A stretch of DNA of 64,000 nucleotides from the IMG/VR virus record IMGVR_UViG_3300047284_000228, positions 46,787 to 110,786 of that record, one strand, 5' to 3'. The notes below the pieces were generated by a model, which was not told where the DNA came from, ran no database searches, and saw nothing but the letters and a program-made list of their open reading frames with translations. Origin of the DNA: a virus. Below are positions 23,355-32,747 of this stretch, piece by piece (position 1 is the stretch's first letter; each line of letters begins with the position of its first letter). Made by a program: the position numbers and the translations under genes.

Positions 23355-25129
23355 TCTAATATCTCCACATCGTTACTGTAACTGGTAAATCCGTTTTCTT
23401 TGATGACCTTTAATACATGATTTACTCGATTTGTCAGGTCGTCTCGATGGCTGATCAAGAAAACATTCTTATCACGTTCTCTAGTCATCCTCTTGAGTAC
23501 AGCGATACTTGATTCGACACCACTGGCGTCCATGCCCGAGTCTACTAGTTCGTCGATAAACAGTAGATTGATGCTGGTATATAAATTTTCCCATACATCT
23601 CTAAATGCCCAGCTTAGACTTAGGATTAATCTATTACGTTCACCTCGACTCAGATTATCGAAATCTAGGTCTTGTCCTAGTTGTGTAATGGTCACAGTTA
23701 GATCATTCTGGAATTCTACGATATGGGGTAGTCCGATCTTGTCTAGATAATAGGTTAGACGCTGATTTAAAAATGCTAGATTCTGGTCAATGATGCGCTT
23801 ACGGACAAAACTATCTTTGTTGGTCAACAATTTATGCAGGAATTCTTGATGATCTTTAACTCTAGTCAATTCGTTGACAGAATTCCAGTCGATTTCTTGT
23901 ACGGCAGTTTTGCGTAGCTCGTCGATCTGTTCACCGTAGGGATTAGATTCTGCTTCTTTGATACTAAGGTCTCTTTCTAGACTTTCTAGAGTGTTCTTAT
24001 GATTCAGTGCTTCCTCTAGGCTGTTATAAATCACAGTAGGACATGCACCGAGATCTCCCAGCAGTCCGAGAGCTTCGTTGAGTGTAGCTAGTTCTGTTTC
24101 ATATTCTTTGATCAAAGCTAGACTATCTTCGACTTGTTTGGATTTAGCAGTGACCATATCTTCATGTTTATGATCGTGTATGTCCTGACCGCAGGCATGG
24201 CACTTATGTTCAGCTAATAAGACCAGTTCTTTTTCTAGCTTTTCTAGCATACGCTGTTCTTTGTCCAATGTCGATGTCTGTTTAGCGATCAATGCAGTAA
24301 GACTGTCTTTCTCTTTTTTGTTTTTTGACCAATCCGAGAGATTTTTTTGATCTAGTATTTCTTGATCGATGTCTATGTTACTGAGACGGTCTATGCTTTT
24401 TCTTAGATTTTCAAGACTTGACTCTTTTTGATCTTCCCAGATCTTCTGCTTTCTCTCTAGAGCTTCGATGCTTTGTTGTATACGATCGTTGGATGCCTTT
24501 ACAGTTTCAATCCTTGTGTTTTCGGTTGAGATAGCATCTTTGGTATGTTTGATCTGTTCTTTGAGGTTTTCTGCTTTTTCACTGAGCTGTGTGATTCCTA
24601 ATAGCTGCTCAATGATAGATCTTTGATCCGCAGCCTTCATACTAAGGAACGGTTCGGTATAAGTGTTGAGAGCAACTAAATGTTTGAACATCTCGTGGCT
24701 CATAGAAAACACTTCTTCGATGGACTTCTGTGTTTCTCTGCTGTCTCCCTGCGACTCGTCTAGGTCTTTAAGTTCCTGTTCTTCTCCGTTGATACTAAAT
24801 TTTAAAAGATTAGGTTTGCGTCCACGTTCGATGTGATACTCAACTCCGTCTTTTTCAAAGGTCACAGTGACCAACATACCTTTGCTGTTGATCTTATTGA
24901 TAAGATTATCGCGCTTGATGTTGGTTAGGGCTTGACCGTAGATAGCATAGCTCAGTCCGTTGATGATTGTAGTTTTGCCTGTTCCGTTGCGGGCGCCAGA
25001 GTCATCACCTCCTAGATCTAAATTTTCACCTAGGACCAAGGTCAACTGCCCACGGTCAAAGTCGATAGCCTGGGTTTGATTACCCACGCTCATGAAATTT
25101 CTTACAGTTAGATTCTTTATCTTGATCAT
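23351..25129 (-). CDS. 46: Recombination endonuclease subunit gp46 (Rad50/SbcC-like ATPase)
   Basis: This 592-residue SMC-type ATPase pairs with gp47 to resect DNA ends in phage recombination-dependent replication. Visible motifs: Walker A ARNGTGKTT (about residues 46-54); Q-loop area; coiled coils flanking the zinc hook C310-H-A-C313; ABC signature LSRGERNRLIL; Walker B LLFIDELVDSGMD; and the H-loop FLISHRDDL. The amino end FMSVGNQTQAIDFDRG is family-typical. The length agrees with T4 gp46 (560). It overlaps gp47 by four bases (ATGA type). The identification is secure. Confidence 0.97.
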   Translation of the reverse strand: MIKIKNLTVRNFMSVGNQTQAIDFDRGQLTLVLGENLDLGGDDSGARNGTGKTTIINGLSYAIYGQALTNIKRDNLINKINSKGMLVTVTFEKDGVEYHIERGRKPNLLKFSINGEEQELKDLDESQGDSRETQKSIEEVFSMSHEMFKHLVALNTYTEPFLSMKAADQRSIIEQLLGITQLSEKAENLKEQIKHTKDAISTENTRIETVKASNDRIQQSIEALERKQKIWEDQKESSLENLRKSIDRLSNIDIDQEILDQKNLSDWSKNKKEKDSLTALIAKQTSTLDKEQRMLEKLEKELVLLAEHKCHACGQDIHDHKHEDMVTAKSKQVEDSLALIKEYETELATLNEALGLLGDLGACPTVIYNSLEEALNHKNTLESLERDLSIKEAESNPYGEQIDELRKTAVQEIDWNSVNELTRVKDHQEFLHKLLTNKDSFVRKRIIDQNLAFLNQRLTYYLDKIGLPHIVEFQNDLTVTITQLGQDLDFDNLSRGERNRLILSLSWAFRDVWENLYTSINLLFIDELVDSGMDASGVESSIAVLKRMTRERDKNVFLISHRDDLTNRVNHVLKVIKENGFTSYSNDVEILD

Positions 25130-26136
25130 AATTCTTTGTAAATGTCTACTAATAGACCCTTGTCATAGGTATCGCTTTCGATAGCATTGATCTGATTCAG
25201 AACGATCGTGTCTACTGATTCAAATTGAATATCTATCGCTACCTGTGAAGTTTCAATTTCTACTTTTTCTGGAATCAACATCAATTCTCGCAGATTATAC
25301 TGCGGAATAAACTGCTCTTTGATGAAATTTGCTTCTTCGAAAGTGATAGGCAGATCTATGGTCACCCGACAGTGCATTTTTTCTTTGAGTAACTCGTCTG
25401 GGCGATCGATGATCTGGCTTAACTTGTATATTCTATAAACAGGCTGACCGGGCCAAGTTCGATACTCTGGCACACCACCCCATTCTAAGATCATCATGCC
25501 ACGCTCGTCGTCACCTGCGTCTGCATAATTGTGCGGAAATGCATTGCCTATATAGACGATATTAGCAGCCTGTTGTCGTTTGTGAAAGTGCCCTGTAAAC
25601 ACATAGTCTTGATTGACAAAGTGAGAACGTTGAATAGTACCGTGATCGGGCATCTGTACCATGGCATTCATGTAAAAGCTAGGTAATTCTAGATGTCCAA
25701 AGATATATCGACTTTTAATGTTAGGAATATCTTTCCATTCGTCGGCTACTAGCCAGGGCATGATAGTGACATTGCCCTGAGTAAGTGTATCTTTGATGGG
25801 AACGATGTTAGGAAACAGCCGCATAAACTCGATAGAGTTAATTTCACGTTTGTCCTTATAGAACAAGTCGTGGTTTCCTAGAATAAAATACACTTTCTCA
25901 AAATTTTGACTTAGTCTTTCTAAGTTTGACACAGTATAGTTCATAGTACTCACGTCAGTGGTACTGCGATTGTGATGCCAATCACCTAAGAAGATACAGG
26001 TTTCTGCGCCTTCTGCTCGAGCAGTTTCGCAAAACCATTTTACAAACTCTTCACAATCGATATTGTGAGTACGACTACCTGATTTCAACCCAAAGTGTAT
26101 GTCAGTAAAACAGGCTACTTTTTTGAAAAGATTCAT
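25126..26136 (-). CDS. 47: Recombination endonuclease subunit gp47 (Mre11/SbcD-like nuclease)
   Basis: This 336-residue metallophosphoesterase carries the five Mre11 signatures: D12-x-H14 (FTDIHFG), D52 (FLGDWHHNR), N88-H89-D90 (FILGNHDLF), FGHLELP and FTGHFHKRQ. These residues bind two metals in the active site. It works with gp46 to process double-strand ends. The length agrees with T4 gp47 (339). It lies 30 bases after gp55 and overlaps gp46 by four bases, so the three are one operon. Confidence 0.97.
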   Translation of the reverse strand: MNLFKKVACFTDIHFGLKSGSRTHNIDCEEFVKWFCETARAEGAETCIFLGDWHHNRSTTDVSTMNYTVSNLERLSQNFEKVYFILGNHDLFYKDKREINSIEFMRLFPNIVPIKDTLTQGNVTIMPWLVADEWKDIPNIKSRYIFGHLELPSFYMNAMVQMPDHGTIQRSHFVNQDYVFTGHFHKRQQAANIVYIGNAFPHNYADAGDDERGMMILEWGGVPEYRTWPGQPVYRIYKLSQIIDRPDELLKEKMHCRVTIDLPITFEEANFIKEQFIPQYNLRELMLIPEKVEIETSQVAIDIQFESVDTIVLNQINAIESDTYDKGLLVDIYKEL

Positions 26137-26166
26137 AATATATTATAACACTATTAATTGACTATA

Positions 26167-27006
26167 TCAATCCCAATCACTACCATCTACAGGAGCGGTA
26201 TTCACAGCACCTGCTCCACTGCCCGAGTTTTGTCTGGTCCAACTTGGGTTCATACCATTCATTTCAAGAATGTCGTCTCGAATGTTTTGGTTGCGTTTTT
26301 CGATGTTGATAATTCGCACGAATGAATTAGTAACAGCAGCGGTATAATAAGCAAAAGGATTATCGGATTTAGATTCATCGAACTGTAAGCCTATCTGAGT
26401 TAACTGTAGAATAGCCTGTCCACGCATTTCGTCGTTGTAGGTGTAGCCTCGAACGTTGCCTCTAGTAGCATATCGTTCGCAGAGTTTTAGGAACATACGA
26501 GCTAGATTGTTGGTCATCTGACCGTGTTCTTTGTTAAACGATCCTGTGTTTAGATCTCCCTTCCAGTGGCTCTTACCTACACAGATTAGGTTATCGTTAT
26601 CATCAAACTTCCAGTGTTGGAAAGGAGGAAAGTTTACTTTATCGTGGCTGTCTGCGGTATTCTTAAGAGTTTTCTTACGACCAGGAGCCAGCGGAATATG
26701 TTCGAATGTCATGATTCTAAACACTAGATCGTGTTTGGAAATTTTCTTATAGTCTATTTCGTGTTCCTTGGCTGATGATTTTTTGCCGGTTTTTTGAGCC
26801 GCTTCGTGTGCCTGCTTACTAAGTTTAGCTGCTTTATTTCTTTTAGCTTCGGCTATGGTTCTAATATTGATCTTGGCTAGATTAGGAAGAATAATATCGT
26901 AATCAGCGTAGATCGGATCCGTAAAGGTACAGAAGGTATTTTTGCTTAGATGTATTTCTCTTAGTAAATCTTTGTTAGTTAGGTATTTTATTTTTTGTTC
27001 TGTCAT
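26167..27006 (-). CDS. 55: Late transcription sigma factor gp55
   Basis: The product is about 279 residues and belongs to the T4 gp55 family of very small sigma factors. The family core is visible: ARMFLKLCERYATRGNVRGY, YNDEMRGQAILQL, DESKSDNPFAYYTAAVTNSFVRIINIEKR, corresponding to the part that binds core polymerase and the TATAAATA late box. An amino-terminal extension of about 150 residues, including a Lys/Ala-rich linker, makes it longer than T4 gp55 (185). ATG 27006 is chosen; an upstream in-frame TTG at 27024 has no ribosome site, while GGAG lies 12 bases before the ATG. It should read the late boxes listed here. Confidence 0.92.
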   Translation of the reverse strand: MTEQKIKYLTNKDLLREIHLSKNTFCTFTDPIYADYDIILPNLAKINIRTIAEAKRNKAAKLSKQAHEAAQKTGKKSSAKEHEIDYKKISKHDLVFRIMTFEHIPLAPGRKKTLKNTADSHDKVNFPPFQHWKFDDNDNLICVGKSHWKGDLNTGSFNKEHGQMTNNLARMFLKLCERYATRGNVRGYTYNDEMRGQAILQLTQIGLQFDESKSDNPFAYYTAAVTNSFVRIINIEKRNQNIRDDILEMNGMNPSWTRQNSGSGAGAVNTAPVDGSDWD

Positions 27007-27023
27007 ATACTCAGTATTCTCCA

Positions 27024-27086
27024 ATAGTTAATATAGTAGCACATTTTGTCAAGAATAAATAGTGTAAACTAGGAAAATTTTGTCAA
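27024..27086 (-). promoter_or_regulatory. Tandem sigma70-type early promoters for gp55-gp47-gp46
   Basis: The minus strand carries TTGACAAAAT twice, at 27086-27077 and 27052-27043, 34 bases apart. Each contains a perfect -35 hexamer. CACTAT lies 16 bases after the first and AACTAT 17 bases after the second; these are weak -10 matches. The first copy abuts the start codon of the plus-strand gene at 27088. They probably give early or middle expression of the nuclease and sigma genes. Confidence 0.5.
27054..27061 (+). promoter_or_regulatory. Late promoter (AATAAATA) for the baseplate operon
   Basis: The plus strand reads AATAAATA 27 bases upstream of ATG 27088, between the two minus-strand TTGACA boxes. 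It would start the long late transcript covering the baseplate genes. Confidence 0.65.
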
Positions 27087-27087
27087 A

Positions 27088-28191
27088 ATGGCGTTATCAA
27101 TCAATCCTCTGGCTAAATTAGTCAACAGCGTTTCGTCGCAAGTAGGAGCAGCAGCACAGTCTGCGCAGTCATCTCTGGCAGCAGCAGATACTTCGGCTCT
27201 TAAAGCCAACGTAGATGCCACTGTGGGAAGACTCTCGGGCGAAATCGGCAGCGGACTCAACGGAGCCACCGCAGCCGCTAATACTATGATGGGCAATGCT
27301 GCATCAGCATTAAAGGGCGTAGGAAGTCCAATACAGAGCCTAGCATCAAACGCCACAGGGGGAAGTAGTGCTTTGGGATCACTAGGCGGGGTTGCCGGAG
27401 CGGTCAGCAATGCTGGAGCTGCTATAGGTGCTAGTTTGAACAAATTAGGTTTGGCCAGTGGTGGTTTAGGTGGCGGCCTAGCTCAACTTGCCACAGGCAT
27501 ATCTTCTGCGGCTGGAATGATAAACAATCTTTTAAGTATGGCTAGAGGAAAAAACCTACCTAGTGGTGCAGAATTATTTAATCAGCAAGGTGCGTTTGTC
27601 GAAGTAAAACCGGGCACAGCCGATGACTGGAGAGTAAAACTCAATTGTAATTTTGGTTTGTTCGGCACAGCCTTTTCAAGACTGTCGGCGACCAACGGTT
27701 TTGTTTGGCCTTATCTCCCTACCATCACCGTTGCCAGTAAAGCCAATTATACCCAGATAGATCCTATACATAATCTACAACCTTTCTATGCATATAAGAA
27801 CAGTCAGATAGATGACATACAGATCAGCGGAGAGTTTTCAGTTGAAACAGAGCTAGATGCTCAGTACTGGATACAGGGCACCACCTTTTTAAGAACAGCT
27901 ACCAAGATGTTTTTTGGTCAAGGACCTAATGTAGGAAATCCTCCGATCATTTGTAATCTCACGGGCTATGGCGCTAGAGTCTTTAATTCAGTTCCGGTTA
28001 TCATAAAAAGTTTTAGCGTAGATTTCAAAGATGATGTGAATTATATCAAATGTTCTCTAGACGGTGCTAACACCTGGGTGCCGATCATGAGCACGATCTC
28101 TGTTACTGTTGCGCCTATCTATAACAGAACAAAGTTGCGTAGATTCTCTCTGAATGATTATGCTGCTGGAAAAACCGTAGGATATCTATAA
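27088..28191 (+). CDS. Baseplate tail-tube cap/initiator (gp48/gp54-like)
   Basis: This 367-residue protein has an Ala/Gly/Ser-rich first 150 residues, then a tube-like beta domain: GFVWPYLPTITVASKANYTQ, QPFYAYKNSQIDDIQISGEF, FLRTATKMFFGQGP, PPIICNLTGYGARVFNSVPV, WVPIMSTISVTVAPIYN and a FSLNDYAAG end. In marine T4-like phages this pattern belongs to the gp48 cap; gp54 is its T4 relative, and the two share a tube-like fold. Length fits T4 gp48 (364). It leads the plus-strand baseplate operon, two bases from gp53. Which of the two T4 names applies is uncertain. Confidence 0.8.
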   Translation: MALSINPLAKLVNSVSSQVGAAAQSAQSSLAAADTSALKANVDATVGRLSGEIGSGLNGATAAANTMMGNAASALKGVGSPIQSLASNATGGSSALGSLGGVAGAVSNAGAAIGASLNKLGLASGGLGGGLAQLATGISSAAGMINNLLSMARGKNLPSGAELFNQQGAFVEVKPGTADDWRVKLNCNFGLFGTAFSRLSATNGFVWPYLPTITVASKANYTQIDPIHNLQPFYAYKNSQIDDIQISGEFSVETELDAQYWIQGTTFLRTATKMFFGQGPNVGNPPIICNLTGYGARVFNSVPVIIKSFSVDFKDDVNYIKCSLDGANTWVPIMSTISVTVAPIYNRTKLRRFSLNDYAAGKTVGYL

Positions 28192-28192
28192 T

Positions 28193-28492
28193 ATGGCAGT
28201 CTACAAAAAAACATCACCGTATTTTACAACCAAGCAAAATAATCTTTATCTAGAACTATTGGCTATACGACCAGTACCGGCCGAGGCAGACGATTTTCAA
28301 TACGTTATAGAGGGACAGTATAAACATAGACCAGATCTTTTAGCCTATGACTTATACGGTAATTCTAATCTGTGGTGGGTATTTGTTCAAAGGAACATGG
28401 AAGTTCTTAGAGATCCCATATATGATTTTGAACCCGGGGTTACTATATATTGTCCTAAAAAATCAAACTTAGAAAAGTTTATCGGAGTCTAA
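28193..28492 (+). CDS. 53: Baseplate wedge subunit (gp53-like)
   Basis: This 99-residue protein has the gp53 core: QYKHRPDLLAYDLYGNSNLWWVFVQRN, then DPIYDFEPGVTIYCPKKSNLEKF, a LysM-like fold. It corresponds to the amino half of T4 gp53 (196 residues), as is usual in marine relatives. It joins baseplate wedges in T4. It lies one base from the genes on both sides, inside a continuous operon. Confidence 0.92.
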   Translation: MAVYKKTSPYFTTKQNNLYLELLAIRPVPAEADDFQYVIEGQYKHRPDLLAYDLYGNSNLWWVFVQRNMEVLRDPIYDFEPGVTIYCPKKSNLEKFIGV

Positions 28493-28493
28493 C

Positions 28494-30824
28494 GTGTCGA
28501 TATTCAGAGACATAGGCCAGAAAGTAGGCAATCTTTTGATGCCCTCTGGCAGACCAATACTTGACATACCTACAGTTCCAAATATTTTACAAGGTAATGC
28601 ACAGGCTATTACTGGACAGGTGTCTGCTGCTACCGCAACCATTGATCCAAAGAACATTGACAATGTTGTTCAAGATTCCGGAAAGACCCTAGCGGTAACT
28701 ACTTTTGGTCTTTACAAAACCTTGTCGGGAAAAACCACTGCTGGTTCAGGACCTCCCTATGAGAATGTATTAGAGCAATTCGCTTCCTATGTACCTTTAT
28801 GGACTCTGAGCTGCCTCGAACCAAATCAGTTTAATGATCCTACTACCTATAGAGGAAATCCGTCTGCTTTAAAAAATGTAGTATTTTCTTCTGCAGGAAG
28901 ATTTGACGAAAAGCGTGTGGCCACTGCCTACGGAACACCTGAATATTTTGTAGATAATTTTGTACTACAGGCACAGCTTGGTGGCTCAGCAAAGACGGGT
29001 AATACCAACGTTTCTAGTTTTTCTTTTGAAGTCTATGAACCTTATTCATTAGGATTATTTTTACAAAGTCTACAGGCAGCGGCCATCGGTGCCGGGTATC
29101 CGTCCTACCTTAATGATACTCCGTATCTGCTCAAACTAGAATTTTTAGGATATCAAGACAGCGGCGCTGTTTTTGGCTCTACAGAAGATCTGGCAAAATA
29201 TTTTACAATTAAAATTACCAAAGCTGAGTTCACTGTTAATGAGGGTGGCAGCAAATATAAAGTTGAAGCAGCACCTTTTCATCATCAAGGTTTCAGCGAT
29301 GTTATTAATAATATTCCTACAGATTTAAAATTAACAGGAATGAAAGTGTCTGAAGTCTTATCTTCCGGACCGCAGAGTCTTATCAATGCGTTGAATCAGT
29401 TGCAATTAGAAAACGTTAACAAAAAACAAGCAGAAATACCAGACCTATACGAAATAGTGTTTCCTATCGATGCCTCGGATAAAGTAGGATTAGACGGCGG
29501 ATTATCGACCGAAGTATTAAAAGCCATGGCAGATCCTAAAAAGCCTGTGACACAGAGGATAGCAGTCCAAGCCAGAGAAGCCGCAGCTGGAACTTTTGGC
29601 CAAGGAGTCATAGGCAGCGCCAGTATGGGATTTTCAGAGACATCTGGCGGAAACTATAATTTTAAACTTGAAGGTGACATAATAGATGAAAAGACCGGTC
29701 GTATCGTACGAGATAGGATGACCATTGATCCCAAGCAGCGAGAAATACAATTTCCTCAGGGTTCAAAGATCACCGAAATAATCAAGTACATCGTCTCGGC
29801 ATCTGAATATTGTGTAAAGAGTCTAAAAGGCGAAAATATCAAAGACGGTATGGTAGATTGGTTCCGGATAGATGTGCAAATACAGTTACTTGATTTTGAC
29901 AGGATTCGAAACGTAAAAGCAAAAAAATATGTTTATAGGGTAGTTCCTTTTAAAGTCAGCGCCACTACCTATCAGAACCCAACAGCACCGGCATCGGGGC
30001 AAGACAAACTAGAAAAAATAATTTGTAAAAGATATGACTATCTTTACACAGGTCAAAACAATGATATTTTAAGGTTTGATTTAACCTTTAATGGAATGTT
30101 CTATACGGGAATCATGCCTAGGCCGCCGCAGGAAAATGCCAATGTGGCAAATAAGGATGTGCAAAATCCCGCACCAGAACCGACGCCAACAGCGGAGATA
30201 GAAACCGGAGACGCCCCAAGTAGCTCGACTAGCCAAAACGGCTCGCCGCCGGTCAAGCCCGATCCAAATTTAAATGCTCCGTCGTTTAGTGGGGACAAGA
30301 CTGTAGAGCAGATTGTGGCAGATGCTTTTAATAAGTCTTTTGCTGCCAGCAGCGAAATGACTAGTGTAAAAATAGAAATACTAGGCGATCCTTATTTCCT
30401 TAGTGATAGCGGTATTAATTCTAACTATCTGGCCGAGTACGGACCTAATTCACAGATAACCGCTGACGGATCTATGAACTGGGAAGGCAGTCAGATATTT
30501 GTCTATATAACATGGAGAAATCCTTTAGAACCAAATCTCGGAACCACAGGGCAGGGAGGATTGTATAATTTTCCCAACGGCGGAGCAGTAACACCGTTCA
30601 GCGGAATATATCACGTAAAGAGTGTGGAAAATAAATTCAGTAACGGAACTTTTACACAAACTTTAGATCTAGCTCGCCAGGTTAATCAGGCACTTGATTA
30701 TGTTGGTCAAGAAACAGTTAATAAACAAAATCAGGTCATGTACGATACATCGAAAGTAGCACCTGAAAAAACCACACCAACAGATGATCCAGCTACACAA
30801 ACTTCAGGGAGTATGATGGCTTAA
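28494..30824 (+). CDS. Baseplate hub protein (gp27-position), large
   Basis: This 776-residue protein starts at GTG 28494, one base after gp53. It is soluble and beta-rich (VSSFSFEVYEPYSLGLFLQSL; YLLKLEFLGYQDSG; FTIKITKAEFTVNEGGSKYKVEAAPFHHQGF; YRVVPFKVSATTYQNP). A Pro/Ser/Asp-rich linker lies at about residues 555-610, then a last domain (IEILGDPYFLSDSGINSNYL; IFVYITWRNPLEPN; IYHVKSVENKFSNGTFTQTL). The late part looks like the LysM/gpD-type hub domains, and it directly precedes gp5, the place of T4's gp27 partner. T4 gp27 is 391 residues. The hub role is inferred from fold cues and context. Confidence 0.75.
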   Translation: MSIFRDIGQKVGNLLMPSGRPILDIPTVPNILQGNAQAITGQVSAATATIDPKNIDNVVQDSGKTLAVTTFGLYKTLSGKTTAGSGPPYENVLEQFASYVPLWTLSCLEPNQFNDPTTYRGNPSALKNVVFSSAGRFDEKRVATAYGTPEYFVDNFVLQAQLGGSAKTGNTNVSSFSFEVYEPYSLGLFLQSLQAAAIGAGYPSYLNDTPYLLKLEFLGYQDSGAVFGSTEDLAKYFTIKITKAEFTVNEGGSKYKVEAAPFHHQGFSDVINNIPTDLKLTGMKVSEVLSSGPQSLINALNQLQLENVNKKQAEIPDLYEIVFPIDASDKVGLDGGLSTEVLKAMADPKKPVTQRIAVQAREAAAGTFGQGVIGSASMGFSETSGGNYNFKLEGDIIDEKTGRIVRDRMTIDPKQREIQFPQGSKITEIIKYIVSASEYCVKSLKGENIKDGMVDWFRIDVQIQLLDFDRIRNVKAKKYVYRVVPFKVSATTYQNPTAPASGQDKLEKIICKRYDYLYTGQNNDILRFDLTFNGMFYTGIMPRPPQENANVANKDVQNPAPEPTPTAEIETGDAPSSSTSQNGSPPVKPDPNLNAPSFSGDKTVEQIVADAFNKSFAASSEMTSVKIEILGDPYFLSDSGINSNYLAEYGPNSQITADGSMNWEGSQIFVYITWRNPLEPNLGTTGQGGLYNFPNGGAVTPFSGIYHVKSVENKFSNGTFTQTLDLARQVNQALDYVGQETVNKQNQVMYDTSKVAPEKTTPTDDPATQTSGSMMA

Positions 30825-32272
30825 TGGCACAAGAAAAACGCAGTCCGGTAAAAGAAGACGAAGGTAAATTACCTTCGGGGATTCTACTAGCAAAAGTAGT
30901 AGGATATCTTGACCCCGCCTTTATGGGCGGGCTTGAAGTGACGCTGTTACGAGAAAACGGAAATTCGATTGGTAACTTAAATCAAACATATTCTATAAAG
31001 TATTCTTCTCCCTTCTACGGAGTTACTGCCTACGAATATCTAGGAATGAATAAACCGGACTTTCAAGACACACAAAAAAGTTACGGAATGTGGTTTCCTA
31101 CAGTAGAGATAGGAACCACAGTTTTGGTTGTGTTTGTTAACGGAAGTGCTGATTCAGGATTTTTCATAGGCTGTGTTCCTGGTAGGTTTATGAATCAAAT
31201 GATTCCTGCTATCGGAGGAACCACAGATGTTGAGCTTACCGCTGATCAAAAAAAGAAATATGACACCACGCAACCGTTGCCTGTAGGAGAGTTTAATCGT
31301 AAGGCTAACGAACAAGAAAAGAGCTTGGCCGTAGACAAGATTAAAAAGCCTGTTCATCCTGTGGCTGATAGATTTTTAGAACAAGGATTGTTAGAAGACG
31401 ATGTTAGAGGAGTGACAACATCCTCTAGTAGGAGAGGAGTACCTAACGCAGTTTTTGGTATATCGACTCCGGGACCGTTTGATAGATCGGACGGAGCTAA
31501 AAAGCAGTTTATCGGCAAACAACAGAGCAAGAGTCCTATTCCAGTACCGGTAGGCAGATTAGGCGGTACTACCATAGTAATGGATGATGGTGACGATAGG
31601 TATCAGAGAAAGAAAAAACCCTGGGAAGGCGGTGTTGAATATGCAGATACTGAAAATAAAGAAAAGGGCGATCCTGATATTCCCTACAACGAATATTTTA
31701 GAATCAGAACTAGAACAGGTCATCAGATATTATTCCATAATTCCGAAGATTTAATCTACATAGGTAATGCCAGAGGAACTGCGTGGATCGAATTAACCAG
31801 TAACGGTAAGATTGATATTTTTTCTGAGGACAGTATCAGTATACACACTGAAACAGATTTGAACATTAGAGCAGACAGAGACATAAATCTAGAAGCAGGT
31901 AGGAATGTTAATATCAAAGCAGTTTCGGGTAGTTTTCATGCCGAAGCAGGAAAAGAATACAAGATATATGCAGCCGCCGACGGAAGGCTCACAGCAGGAC
32001 TTGCAACCAGCATAGTCAGCGGAGGCGCTATATTACAGACCGCGGCTCAAATACATCTAAACGGACCTCCGGGTGTACCCGTAGTTCCTCTTTCCACCCA
32101 TGATAATATCGTTACCAGCTCTAGTGAAAAGTGGGAAGGTAAAAATCGCTACGCGGTTAAAGATCCTCTGAAAAGTATTATGAAGCGTGTTCCTATGCAC
32201 GAACCCTGGGCCCTACATGAAAATCAAGCACCGGATCTACTAACACCGGACAATACAGATAGAGAAGCATAA
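30824..32272 (+). CDS. 5: Baseplate hub/puncturing needle gp5, lacking the lysozyme domain
   Basis: This 482-residue protein has an OB-like amino domain (GILLAKVVGYLDPAFMGGLEVTLL; SPFYGVTAYEYLGMN; YGMWFPTVEIGTTVLVVFVNG). A polar linker (about 135-285) follows, then GHQILFHNSEDLIYI and a VgrG/gp5 triple-stranded beta-helix (about 290-410) with repeating DISIHTETDLNIRADRDINL-type octads. T4 gp5 has a lysozyme domain between OB and helix; no such domain or catalytic Glu motif is visible here. It forms the central spike. It overlaps the upstream gene by one base and gp25 by one base. Confidence 0.88.
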   Translation: MAQEKRSPVKEDEGKLPSGILLAKVVGYLDPAFMGGLEVTLLRENGNSIGNLNQTYSIKYSSPFYGVTAYEYLGMNKPDFQDTQKSYGMWFPTVEIGTTVLVVFVNGSADSGFFIGCVPGRFMNQMIPAIGGTTDVELTADQKKKYDTTQPLPVGEFNRKANEQEKSLAVDKIKKPVHPVADRFLEQGLLEDDVRGVTTSSSRRGVPNAVFGISTPGPFDRSDGAKKQFIGKQQSKSPIPVPVGRLGGTTIVMDDGDDRYQRKKKPWEGGVEYADTENKEKGDPDIPYNEYFRIRTRTGHQILFHNSEDLIYIGNARGTAWIELTSNGKIDIFSEDSISIHTETDLNIRADRDINLEAGRNVNIKAVSGSFHAEAGKEYKIYAAADGRLTAGLATSIVSGGAILQTAAQIHLNGPPGVPVVPLSTHDNIVTSSSEKWEGKNRYAVKDPLKSIMKRVPMHEPWALHENQAPDLLTPDNTDREA

Positions 32273-32706
32273 TGGCAAAATTATATAATAAAAAATCAGT
32301 AGCATCTGTGAATGCATCTGTTAGTGATAGTCTAGCAGCTTTTACCTATAAGGGATTTAATTCTTCTGAGACTAAAAAAGGTTACAAGAGCTACGATATG
32401 GATTTGGTCAAACAAGACATTATAAATCATTTTTATATCCGTAAGGGAGAAAAGTTAATGAATCCGGATTTTGGTACGGTGATCTGGGATTTATTATTTG
32501 AACAATTCACTGAAGAAGTTAAAAAATTAATCACAGATAACGTTGAAGAAATAATCAACTATGATCCTAGAGTAACTGTGAATTCTGTGTTAATAGATAG
32601 CACAGACATGGGAATTAGGATAGAAGCTAACGTCACTTATCTACCGTTTAACATTAACGAAAACATGGTTTTTAACTTTGACAGAGCAAATAATATCATT
32701 AACTGA
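32272..32706 (+). CDS. 25: Baseplate wedge subunit (gp25-like)
   Basis: This 144-residue protein contains the gp25 core IRKGEKLMNPDFGTVIWDLLFEQFTE and carboxy part VNSVLIDSTDMGIRIEANVTYLP. In T4 and other contractile systems gp25 nucleates the sheath at the baseplate. The 'P-D-F-G' replaces the typical EPR-like site (R-P-E-F-G). Length fits T4 gp25 (132). It is followed by a 41-base gap with a late-promoter box before gp6. Confidence 0.92.
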   Translation: MAKLYNKKSVASVNASVSDSLAAFTYKGFNSSETKKGYKSYDMDLVKQDIINHFYIRKGEKLMNPDFGTVIWDLLFEQFTEEVKKLITDNVEEIINYDPRVTVNSVLIDSTDMGIRIEANVTYLPFNINENMVFNFDRANNIIN

Positions 32707-32722
32707 GCAGTTAATTTTTACA

Positions 32723-32730
32723 GGTAAATA
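32723..32730 (+). promoter_or_regulatory. Putative late promoter (GGTAAATA) before gp6
   Basis: The plus strand reads GGTAAATA 17 bases before the gp6 ATG. It matches the TAAATA core only. It may boost transcription of gp6 and the giant gene after it. Confidence 0.4.
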
Positions 32731-32747
32731 CGTGATAGGAACAGGTT

